A stretch of DNA of 13,510 bases from Gracilaria caudata. Taxonomy: Eukaryota > Rhodophyta > Florideophyceae > Gracilariales > Gracilariaceae. Every line of letters starts with the position of its first letter. Positions within the stretch are counted from its first letter, which is position 1. A program made the translations under genes and the position numbers. Below the pieces are notes generated by a model. That model was not told the origin of the DNA. It saw nothing but the letters and a program-made list of their open reading frames with translations, and ran no database searches. Shown one piece after another: positions 1 to 7,559 of this stretch. The DNA lies in NCBI GenBank assembly GCA_030374735.1, contig JASCIV010000721.1, positions 1 to 13,510 of the forward strand, written 5' to 3'.

Positions 1-66
1 AGCGTCCGTTGCACGCTCCATAGTCCCTGCCTGGGTACTGCGCAGATCTTCCCCTTTGTCGGGCAT
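1..66 (-). CDS. Possible N-terminal start of a gene running off the left edge
   Basis: On the minus strand an ATG at 66 opens 22 codons that stay open to the edge, beginning MPDKGEDLRSTQ. The ATG has A at -3. The sequence ahead of it becomes AT-rich within about 100 bp, as expected for a promoter. The plus strand is also open from base 1 to about 176 (hydrophobic, Leu/Ala-rich), so the direction is not settled. No family can be recognised from 22 residues. Confidence 0.3.
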   Translation of the reverse strand, partial: MPDKGEDLRSTQAGTMERATDA

Positions 67-1093
67 AGTACACTGTTGTTGCTACTCGCTGCGGCGGCTG
101 TACTACACCGTTATCTACTTCCCGTAGTTGCTGGTAAAAATACGTACATGTTTTTTGAATTTGAATTTCAAAAGTAGAAAATTTGGACCGAATGCGTTGA
201 ACCCTTCTCATCGGAGCATTTTTGAACACGGGTGTAATTTGGCACATTTTTTTTTATCGACTAATCGATTTTGATCCGCAAGCTATACAGTATTTTTTGA
301 CACTAGAACATAATCTCATGCTAATTGGCTGTTGCGCGTAAAAGGTCAAATTTGAAAGCCTATTTAAGGCCATCTTCTAATATTTCTTCTGCTTTGACGC
401 AATAATTATTGCCTTTTGTTTTGATAAGATCTACATTAACAGTTTATCGTCAACATGACATAAAAGTTTTGGTCAAAATCAAAACAAAACGACTTTTGTT
501 CTAAAACAACTAAAAAAGTATTGATTTTTAAACTACTCAGAGAAAAAAGAATTTAGCGTAATAATTCTTCAAATTTTCTCACAATTTGTGCATTTAAAGT
601 CTATTTAAAGATGCGTTTTAACAGTTCTTTAAGCATGAACGCATTATCCAGACTAGGCTGTTAAAATTTTGTGATGCATTACGTTAAGTCTCTAGATTGC
701 CCTTTTTGGAAAACCCTACAGTAATTAATTAACTCGTTGTATCGGCGTGCACGGACATAATTTTGAAACAAACAAAAATCTGTTTTACATTAAGCCAATG
801 AAAAGGGTAATTTGCTCGTGTATAAATTTAAAGATATGGGTTTTTCTGGTGTTATTCTATTGTTCATAGTTTGTTAAGTATTATTTCCGACAAACGAAAA
901 GACAGTGACAGTCACGCAGGCCGAGATGTTGAAATTCTTGGTATGCGTCCAATGAAATTGTGTGGTTGTTCCACCATGTTTGTGTTTCTTTTTCCATGTG
1001 TTTCTGCAAAGGTCATATGGATATGTTTACTTCTGCCGCCTTGCGGCCCGTCGTGGACCAATCAGATCTTCCCTGCGGCCTCTGCAGTTTTGA
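67..1093. other. AT-rich intergenic region
   Basis: This stretch is rich in A/T runs up to about base 880, with stops in all frames and no long ATG-initiated frame. From about 900 the base composition rises toward that of the flanking genes. I see no RNA gene, no clear terminal repeats and no conserved protein. It probably holds the promoter of whatever starts at the left edge. Confidence 0.6.
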
Positions 1094-1687
1094 AGGTTCT
1101 GCCAGCACCAGACAAGCGCAGCACGGCAGGGCAGGAGCCCCTCAAAACACGTTGCACGCACGGCAGGGCCGGAGCCCCTCAAAACACGTTGCACGCGCGG
1201 CGGACGTGCAGCCGAAGTTCAAAGGACACTTCGCCGGCTGGACGAATGGCTCGCTGACTGCAGGTGCGCGGAGCAAGGCGTTCTCGCCGTTATGACGCTT
1301 GTGAAGGAAGCCAATCGCTGGGGCAGCAAATGCCACTGCGCATGTCCCTTGCCGCAGTCTGTGTTGGAATGTGTTGTTCAACATAATATGTCCATTGGAC
1401 ATTTGTCCAAGCTGTCCCAAATGTGATCACTCTGGCCTTGCTACCCATTGTACATAAAATCAGGTGCAAGATTGGAAACATATCGACGTGACAATGACGA
1501 CAGCAATTATTGCGGAATGGTGAAGCGCGTCCTTTTGCTGTTCGTGGTGCTCGATAAGCATAAAGCTTGGGCTTTTCTTGTTCGCGTTTTGCTCAGTTTG
1601 CCGGTGAATACGCCTGGCGAACGTACTGGCTTCCATTCCGTCTCCCTCTCCGGTATCGCCTCGTACAGCGTTGCGAATCATCTTTGA
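1094..1687 (+). pseudogene. Possible decayed ORF with one internal stop
   Basis: One plus-strand frame is open from 1094 to a TGA at 1685 except for a single TGA at 1424-1426. The part from about 1200 to 1423 looks protein-like: amphipathic and Cys-containing, with segments such as LRRLDEWLADC and MTLVKEANRWG. The only nearby ATG (1292) would give 44 residues. The 37-bp duplication lies in its 5' part. I recognise no family. Chance openness or a broken gene fragment are both possible. The minus strand also has open frames here, but they look less protein-like. Confidence 0.25.
1121..1194. repeat. Tandem duplication, two 37-bp units
   Basis: Bases 1121-1157 and 1158-1194 are two adjacent 37-bp copies that differ at one position (A in the first, C in the second). 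A few bases of a third copy follow (gcgcggcgg). The unit length is not a multiple of three, so the duplication shifts any reading frame that crosses it. It sits just upstream of the coding-like stretch that ends near 1424. Confidence 0.9.
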
Positions 1688-1794
1688 AAGGTTCAGATAC
1701 AACTCAGGAAGACTGGCTCCACCAACGACTAGGTCGTCTGTGACAAGTGAAGTACCAAGAGCTCAGCACTATATTTTAAACATTGATACGCCAC

Positions 1795-2988
1795 ATGGCT
1801 TCTTCAGAAACCGTTGAGAAAGGACCGACGGAAGGGAAAACTGTCGCTTCCGACAAGCTTTCCATTCGAGAGAGCATCTACAGTCGTCTTGAAGAGGTAA
1901 AGAAGCTTTACGACGCCGACAAGCTGCTGCAAGTCTCTCGCATTTTATCAGCTATACACACAGATATTGAAACTTTAGAATCTTCCTCATCACCGAGCTC
2001 ACTACAACTTAAAGAAGAAATACAGAAAACTTTATCTCATCCACCGTACGTTCGCATAGCATCCGAGTGTTCACAACTCCTAACTCTGTGGCAAGGGCTA
2101 AGCTCAGAACATCGTGATGGATGGACAATTTCGTACGACGGAGAGCAGACAAAGGTGTGGTACCGGAAGGAGCCACACACCAGTTCGCACTCCATTCTTA
2201 TCGAGGGGGAAATTCACGCTCCTCTTCTCCACGTTGCTGCCTTGGTTTATGAGGCTGATCTTTACGAGCGCCTGTTCTGGTATGTCACTTCAGCAAGAAG
2301 GCTTGAGATTGAGAACCCGACCCCATTGCGCCGAGCAGCGTATATAACGGTTTTTGCTCCGTGGCCTCTGTATAAACGCGATGTAGCCGTATACGCATAC
2401 GCCGTTGATGCATTGGATGAGGACGACTGCGTCGTGGTAGTTACCAAGTCAATCGACGAGTCTCATCCCGTGAAAGAAAAAGTTCCGGAAGCGAGTATTC
2501 TTTCGAGAACTGTGAGAGCCGACATGCACAATTCTGGGTTTGTACTCTTCCCTCAAAGCCCTGGGGTGACAAAAGCTCGGTTTTTGTATAACGTGAATCC
2601 ACATCTGACTTTCGTTCCTATGGCTCTGGTCAACTGGGGTGCTAGAACGATTTGTAGATGGTCGCTAAGAACGCTTGAAACTCGAGCTCAAAACTTGGAC
2701 AAACTCTCTCCTCTGTACAAGGAAAGGATACAGTCGCATCCGTTCTATGAATTCGTTAGAGGTCGCCTTGGTGAGTTTTGGGAACGAAAGGGTATGTCCG
2801 CGGACGACCACGTTGATCAGTCTGGTGCGGCATCGTTAGAACAACGTCGCTCCCACAGTTTTGACCCGGAGATACAACCACAACTTCCTCCCACGTCTGT
2901 AATTAAAGCCATCGTGACTGGAGATCGTGGTCACGATTCGAAGAAAACGAATCGCGTTAAAACCGTCTTCGGTGGCAGACAATCTTAG
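1795..2988 (+). CDS. START-domain lipid-binding protein
   Basis: A 397-residue protein. The frame opens at a TTG at 1783, but the first in-frame ATG after the upstream TAA (1777) is 1795 (CACATGGCT), so I start there. Residues 1-80 are charged and helical with a Ser-rich stretch near 63-69. Residues about 85-300 match the START fold: an early WTISYDGEQTKVWYR strand pair, then PLYKRDVAVYAYA, then a closing Arg/Leu-rich helix near 282-300. Family members bind sterols, phospholipids or other lipids in a closed cavity and move or sense them. I see no signal peptide or membrane segment, so a cytosolic protein is likely. The C-terminal 70 residues are polar and probably disordered. The stop is TAG. 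It is convergent with the bromodomain gene, 33 bp away. The ligand cannot be inferred. Confidence 0.82.
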   Translation: MASSETVEKGPTEGKTVASDKLSIRESIYSRLEEVKKLYDADKLLQVSRILSAIHTDIETLESSSSPSSLQLKEEIQKTLSHPPYVRIASECSQLLTLWQGLSSEHRDGWTISYDGEQTKVWYRKEPHTSSHSILIEGEIHAPLLHVAALVYEADLYERLFWYVTSARRLEIENPTPLRRAAYITVFAPWPLYKRDVAVYAYAVDALDEDDCVVVVTKSIDESHPVKEKVPEASILSRTVRADMHNSGFVLFPQSPGVTKARFLYNVNPHLTFVPMALVNWGARTICRWSLRTLETRAQNLDKLSPLYKERIQSHPFYEFVRGRLGEFWERKGMSADDHVDQSGAASLEQRRSHSFDPEIQPQLPPTSVIKAIVTGDRGHDSKKTNRVKTVFGGRQS

Positions 2989-3021
2989 CTAGAGCTTGGG
3001 AGGAACAGGGACACAGATTTA

Positions 3022-4416
3022 CTAGCTTCTGCTGTGTACAAGAGCTTTGGTAACGTGGTGTTTGATATAATCATCGACGGAGAACCCGGCCTTAGTCAAC
3101 TCTTCTATCCGCTGTCGGGCAACTATGAGCCCGCATTCGTCGGAGCAATACTTGCTGCCAGAAGTTTGCATGCGTTCACATTTTTGCGATTCCGATCTCG
3201 CACACAATTTTGACCCCGTTGAGTCGTCATCTTTCGATGGAGAACCGCTTAGAGAGGGATCGGGACTACTCTTGGCATTCTTCTTGCTACCTTTCCCGTT
3301 CTTCTTCGACTTCCCAGTCGGGGGCAATGCATCGGATGCCTTTCTCTTCTTTGCTAGCCTCTTGCTCATAGTAGCTAGTTCTGCTTCTTCGGCGCTTGCA
3401 GCCATGGCCTCAAATTTGTTACATAACTCGATAGCCCATTGTGAAAACTGGTGATCCTCTCCGTTATACTGGCAACAGTTGAGCTTCACCTGTCGCATAT
3501 CCTCAGCAAGGTCTTCAAGATTTGTGTATAATCCCTTTTCCAAGTTCTTCTTGATAGTTCCATAATCCATTGGTTTCTTTATTCTCTCCAAATAGTCCGG
3601 ACATTGTTCTCTTACGGGATCAACGGGAACGAGGAATGGATAAGCAAGCTTATGCTTGCTGATCTGACTAACAATCTTATCGAGTTTCTTTGTCAGTCTG
3701 GTCTGACCTTCCTTGTCAAGCCTGCCAGTTGGTACCCATGGCTTGACTTCACCATTTCCATTAGTAGATATGGATATGCTTCCACTGCTAGACGACGGAT
3801 CTTTCTTCTTTGAACTCGAACTATTCTTTTTTCCATTGGTCGTTTTCTTTTCACGCAACTCCTTTACAAAGGGAATGCTAGAGAGCGATTCGTTGCCGAG
3901 GTTCTTGATCTGTGCCAGAATGAAGTCCTTCTCCATTAGCAACTCCTTTTCCGAGTAAGCTTTCATTTTACCATACGTGCCGGACAGTAGCTGCACAAAC
4001 AGTTTGTAGTTGCACTCACTAGGACTCATAGTGGTTCCGAGAATGAATATCCTCGAACAAAGTTCAAATCGACGCCTCGCAGTCTCGTGGGTGCGAGCAT
4101 ACTCCTTGGCTGGCTTGAGAAGACGATACCAAACATCGTTGGTGCGAACCCACAGCGAAGGGGTTTGAGAATACTCGATGCACCACTCCTTTAACGGAGC
4201 AGAGACGACCTTGATTGTCTTGGAGCCGTTGGCAGCCACCAAAGTTCCTCGTGCGACGATATCAGAATGTTTCTTAGACGAGTCGTCCAGGGCACAGATG
4301 GAGACTTTCTCATCGCCGCGGGTGACTACAAAGTCATTAAGTTCGCGCTGAGGAATCTTGTTGTCGTAGGACACATCATAGATGGTAGGCGTCTGACTCT
4401 CGGGAATGAAAGTCAT
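3022..4416 (-). CDS. Bromodomain protein with RFTS-like N-terminus and CFP1-like Cys motif
   Basis: A 464-residue chromatin reader. The frame extends to a TTG at 4509, but the first ATG is 4416 in a strong context (CCACCATGAC). The bromodomain (about 240-340) is clear: YPFLVPVDP in the ZA loop, CPDYLERIKKPMDYGTIKKN, and the acetyl-lysine-binding Asn318 in NCCQYN. Residues about 25-165 resemble the replication-foci (RFTS/DNMT1-RFD) domain, with EWCIEY and WYRLLKPAKEYA. That assignment is weaker. Residues 190-220 are Lys/Ser low complexity, and a basic nuclear-signal-like run (KRLAKKRKA) follows the bromodomain. The C-terminus has C405, C413, C424 and C428 in a KYCSDECGL context like the C-terminal region of CFP1/Spp1 of the Set1 complex. 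The inferred role is recruitment of chromatin-modifying machinery to acetylated histones. It is single-exon. Confidence 0.87.
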   Translation of the reverse strand: MTFIPESQTPTIYDVSYDNKIPQRELNDFVVTRGDEKVSICALDDSSKKHSDIVARGTLVAANGSKTIKVVSAPLKEWCIEYSQTPSLWVRTNDVWYRLLKPAKEYARTHETARRRFELCSRIFILGTTMSPSECNYKLFVQLLSGTYGKMKAYSEKELLMEKDFILAQIKNLGNESLSSIPFVKELREKKTTNGKKNSSSSKKKDPSSSSGSISISTNGNGEVKPWVPTGRLDKEGQTRLTKKLDKIVSQISKHKLAYPFLVPVDPVREQCPDYLERIKKPMDYGTIKKNLEKGLYTNLEDLAEDMRQVKLNCCQYNGEDHQFSQWAIELCNKFEAMAASAEEAELATMSKRLAKKRKASDALPPTGKSKKNGKGSKKNAKSSPDPSLSGSPSKDDDSTGSKLCARSESQKCERMQTSGSKYCSDECGLIVARQRIEELTKAGFSVDDYIKHHVTKALVHSRS

Positions 4417-5239
4417 GGTGGAAGTGGAGGGGAAGTACAAGTGTGGAGAGGAGAGACGAAGAAGACGTGTTGGGAAGAAGTATACAACGACGAAAGGGAC
4501 AAGCAACAAAGGACGGTGATGTATAGCAGTCGGTTATCGGCCATGCGGATGGAAAGGCGACAGCGTCGAGTGTAACGTTGGCGGCGGGGAAAATCGGCAG
4601 CCATGTTACATGTACGGCGAAAATGCGGCGGCAAGTGGCCGCCTCGAAAGGCGGCGGTGCGCAACTGCCGCCAATTGTCAATTGCAGTCGCTGCGTCACC
4701 TCCGTCTCCGCGTCCGACCGGGTGCGTGCGGTCGTCGCCTCCCCCTAAAAATTTCCGAAAATCTGCATTGCGCCCCCATCCTGGCGCGAAGTGTCTGCGA
4801 TACGCTCGTTCGACCTTCGTGCTCAGCGCCAAACTTTTTTCGCGGTTTCCACTTTTTCCTGCCCGTCACGCCCCGATGGCTGTCCAGAAGATTCTTCTCG
4901 AAGCGAAAAGTAGACCTGCTCTCTCCAGCGTTGGTCGCTCTGCACTTCCCCACTGCGCGTCTAGAAGAAATGTTTGTAAGGGAAAAGGCTGCGTTCACAC
5001 GAATACTTGTATGCGATATGCTCGAAGCGGTCTTGAGAAGCAAGACGATCAACAGTTTTACTCGGCTGTAGTAGCAGCATGAAACAGTCAGGCAACCGGT
5101 TTTGCCCACAAACGCTTAGAGGCTATTAGAGGCGTATGTAACCTTCCACGCCTTCCTCCTACATCGCAACAAAACTGCCAAAAAGCACCACTCGCATTCA
5201 ACACCAGAAACGCTCGCGGAGCATCGCTCGTTGTCACGC
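4417..5239. other. Intergenic region with overlapping open frames
   Basis: This lies between the 5' end of the bromodomain gene and the 3' end of ubiquitin–eL40. ATG-initiated plus-strand frames at 4603-5082 and 4610-5071 overlap a minus-strand frame at 4696-5109. They cannot all be genes, and none has a recognisable domain. The 4600-4800 part is GC-rich, which makes chance open frames common. A short GC hairpin lies at 4638-4655 (6-bp stem, 6-nt loop). The first 200 bp or so upstream of 4416 should be the bromodomain gene's promoter and 5' leader. Confidence 0.5.
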
Positions 5240-5736
5240 TTACTTCAGCTTCTTCTTAGGGCGCAGCTGGTTGCTATCCGCATGAACCAATTCGTACAAA
5301 CGCAAACAAACCACGTATAATCAGTTAGTACTCCCACAAGTAGACTAGCTCCATCGAACACATTTCAATTTCTGCCGACCTACCTGTGACCACACTTCTT
5401 CTTGCGGCAGTTGACTGCACGCGGCGGCAAACGCGCGTAGCACTTGCGACAGATCTTCCTGTCGCAGTTTGTTTCCCGAGCAAGTTGCGCAAGAGAAGGT
5501 TCAATTAGGCCACCACGAAGACGAAGAACCAAGTGAAGAGTAGACTCCTTCTGGATGTTGTAATCAGAAAGAGTGCGGTCATCTTCGAGCTGCTTGCCGG
5601 CAAAGATCAGTCGTTGCTGATCCGGAGGGATACCTTCCTTATCTTGAATCTTAGTCTTGACATTGCTGATGCTATCTGAGGATTCAACCTCAAGAGTGAT
5701 AGTCTTTCCCGTGAGAGTCTTCACAAAGATCTGCAT
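5240..5736 (-). CDS. RPL40: Ubiquitin–ribosomal protein eL40 fusion, two exons
   Basis: Exon 1 is 5736-5384 and exon 2 is 5273-5240. Joined, they give 387 nt: 128 residues plus TAA, the usual length of this fusion. Residues 1-76 are ubiquitin, starting MQIFVKTLTG and ending RLRGG, with Lys48 and Lys63 retained. Residues 77-128 are eL40 of the 60S subunit, with the zinc cysteines in NCDRKICRKCYARL and CRKKKCGH and the tail SNQLRPKKKLK. Cleavage after Gly76 releases both products. The open frame runs upstream to a TTG at 5838, but the ATG at 5736 is fixed by homology. Without splicing, the frame stops at once after CGHR. Ubiquitin carries unusual residues, notably Asp53 where Gly is near-universal. 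It diverges from Era across a shared upstream region. Confidence 0.96.
5274..5383 (-). other. Spliceosomal intron in ubiquitin–eL40 (110 bp)
   Basis: The donor is AG|GTAGGT and the acceptor GGATAG|C. A perfect TACTAAC branch-point box lies at 5324-5330 (minus strand), about 50 nt before the acceptor. Removing it restores Ser after CGH and the canonical eL40 C-terminus in frame, which is strong evidence for these exact borders. Confidence 0.95.
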
Positions 5737-6160
5737 CGTGAACAACTTGAATAGCGCTGATTCAGTTAGACGTTGGGGGGCGGAATTTGCTGAGACGCAC
5801 GACCGCGTTGGCACAAATTGTCTTGCCAAGGACTTCAACGCCGGCGACTACAAGGGTTCATTGCTTTACCAAAAATGTTTAATTTAATTTGTTTTTCGCT
5901 TGCCAAATGGAATGCCCAAGTAACACGAGTGGCGGCCTGCGAATCGGAATTAGGCATGAGCTTGCTCGCATTCGAGCTTGTACCCTTGTATATACATTCC
6001 ACAAAGGGAACCTTCGTCGATGTAAGAGTTGTCCACTGCTTCCAGTTCTTGTCGAAGTTCGAAAGTCTCTGAGAAGGAAACAGTGTTTAATACAGTTTAG
6101 AACGTACGTCTGCGTTCATTTGTCGGTCTCACAATTATTATGGAAAGCAGATGAGAAAAC
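5737..6160. promoter_or_regulatory. Divergent promoter region, ubiquitin–eL40 / Era
   Basis: The two start codons point away from each other across 424 bp, so the promoters and 5' leaders of both genes must lie here or in its margins. I could not single out a convincing TATA box or named operator. Small frames inside show no conserved domain. Confidence 0.6.
5746..5869 (-). other. Candidate 5' leader intron of ubiquitin–eL40
   Basis: Upstream of the ATG at 5736 the minus strand has a possible donor (TTTG|GTAAAG at 5869), a CTAAC branch-like box within 5762-5771, and a possible acceptor (TTCAAG at 5746). Leader introns are common in ribosomal protein genes. The acceptor is not unique, because an ATCAG lies closer to the branch box. 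There is no coding constraint to confirm it. Confidence 0.3.
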
Positions 6161-6372
6161 ATGTCGCGAAACATTTTCATTCAGGTGAGGAAGTCAGTAA
6201 CGCCATGGGCGCAAAAGGGCTTCGTAAAGCGTTTTACCACCGGACGAAGTATACACACATCAGACTACTCTGCAATAATACCAGATATTCCAGCCAACAC
6301 AAGGACTGCTTCAGTTGCTATAATAGGAGCCCCGAACGCTGGGAAATCATCTTTGTCGAATGCAATGATTGA
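6140..6372 (+). promoter_or_regulatory. Upstream ATGs before the Era start
   Basis: Two ATGs precede the Era start at 6161. The first (6140) encodes a five-codon frame, MESR plus stop, ending at 6154. The second (6151) is in another frame and runs to 6372, overlapping the Era coding sequence for about 210 bp. If the leader begins upstream of these, they could reduce Era translation. If transcription starts after 6151, they are irrelevant. The 73-residue overlapping frame has no domain and is probably not a protein gene. Confidence 0.4.
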
Positions 6373-7189
6373 ATGTCGAGTTTCAGCGGTATCTCGTAAA
6401 GTGAATGCAACGCGTTTTCGTACGGTTGGTGCTTTCACCCAAGGAAATCGTCAGCTTATGTTTTGGGATACCCCAGGCGTTGTAGAACGTCAGTTTGTGA
6501 AGTCATTGGGTTCCGAGCGAAAAGAACTTACAACCTGCGGGTGGGGAGCTGCTGCGGACGCAGATGTTGTCGTATTGGTCGTAGATACTTCGAGGGGTGA
6601 AAGATACTGGAGAAGATGTGCACGAATATCTGAGCAAGTGGCCGAAATTCGAAGCAACAATCAGCGAAATGGAGGCCTTGTGCTTGTGTTAAACAAGTGT
6701 GACAAGGTCTCACCACGATCACGTATCCTGCAGGCCGCAGATTTCTTTCAAACTGACATTCAGAACTTTGCAGATGCGTTCGAAGACCGAGTCTTCATGG
6801 TGTCTGCATATAATGGTCGCGGCGTGCATGACTTGCGCCGCAAGCTCCTTGACATGACTGTTGAAGGTGATTTCGAAGTTCCCCCAGACACTAAGCATTG
6901 TGAGGACGATCTAGACCTTATCAGGCAGCACGTGTGGGAAAAACTGTTGCATCGTGTTCATGAAGAACTTCCCTACCGTTGCAGGTTTCAGAATGTAAGA
7001 ATGATCGAGCTTCCAAACGGTGATGTGTACGTTTCTGAAATCATAAGAGTCCCAAGGTCAAGCGCGGTAGGTATCGTCGTTGGTCCTGGAGGCCAAGTGA
7101 TTGAATGGATTCGCGAGACAGCACAGCAGAGCGCGAGCGAAGCGCTAGGGCGAACAGTTCACCTAAAACTTCGGGTTGCAGTGGCGTAG
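6161..7189 (+). CDS. ERA: Era-family GTPase, probably mitochondrial
   Basis: A 342-residue protein. The ATG at 6161 (A at -3) is the first in frame after a TGA at 6152. Motifs in order: G1 GAPNAGKSS (56-64), a switch I segment near SRKVNATRFRT (78-88), G3 DTPG (103-106), G4 NKCD (178-181) and G5 SA (215-216). The C-terminal KH domain follows, with HEELPYRCRF and the RNA-binding loop GPGG (308-311). Era binds the 3' end of small-subunit rRNA and acts in ribosome assembly. The first 34 residues or so are Arg/Ser/Thr-rich without acidic residues (MSRNIFIQVRKSV), typical of a mitochondrial presequence like that of ERAL1. A plastid destination is the alternative. The length fits the family plus a presequence. 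No intron is needed. Confidence 0.93.
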   Translation: MSRNIFIQVRKSVTPWAQKGFVKRFTTGRSIHTSDYSAIIPDIPANTRTASVAIIGAPNAGKSSLSNAMIECRVSAVSRKVNATRFRTVGAFTQGNRQLMFWDTPGVVERQFVKSLGSERKELTTCGWGAAADADVVVLVVDTSRGERYWRRCARISEQVAEIRSNNQRNGGLVLVLNKCDKVSPRSRILQAADFFQTDIQNFADAFEDRVFMVSAYNGRGVHDLRRKLLDMTVEGDFEVPPDTKHCEDDLDLIRQHVWEKLLHRVHEELPYRCRFQNVRMIELPNGDVYVSEIIRVPRSSAVGIVVGPGGQVIEWIRETAQQSASEALGRTVHLKLRVAVA

Positions 7190-7559
7190 CAACCCGAGCT
7201 CAGTTCTAACCTTTCGCCACCAAAACAGCTTTGCCTTCATGAGAACATGTAGTTAACTCATACCGTGCCCAACGACTTGTGTCAGACTCAGATGCTTCTG
7301 TTCGAAAGTTCTCTGTAGAAGGTGTTGAACGCCACTCTGCTGAAAAACAAGATATGTCTTCATGGAGCTTGTTCGGACTCCCCAAAACAATTGAGACTTG
7401 CGACCGACTGAGAGATGCTGATGGGCTTTTTGTCTTGATATAGATTATGTGCCCTCATTACGGAGATGGAACGCCCTATTGAATGCATGACACCCTCCAT
7501 GTTCCTTTGAAGGGAAGCCAATCTGTGTACGGTATAGAATGTGCAAATCATTTATATAT
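7190..7559. other. Convergent intergenic region
   Basis: This lies between the stop codons of Era (+) and the kinase (-), so it should hold both 3' UTRs. A 63-codon minus-strand frame with a true ATG (7551-7360) lies just beyond the kinase stop. It has no recognisable domain and is probably chance. The AT-rich tatatatttac at the kinase end could serve in 3' processing. No RNA gene is seen. Confidence 0.55.

Noticed and set aside
1142..1420. Minus-strand 92-codon frame
   Set aside because: It overlaps the plus-strand frame that looks more protein-like and crosses one copy of the 37-bp repeat, with no recognisable domain.
1783..1797. Starting the START-domain gene at TTG 1783
   Set aside because: Nuclear genes start at ATG almost without exception. 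ATG 1795 is 12 bases later in frame and in a reasonable context.
4603..5109. Three overlapping open frames of 137-159 codons as genes
   Set aside because: They conflict with each other and lie in GC-rich sequence where stops are rare. They show no domain and overlap the likely promoter and 3' UTR of the neighbours.
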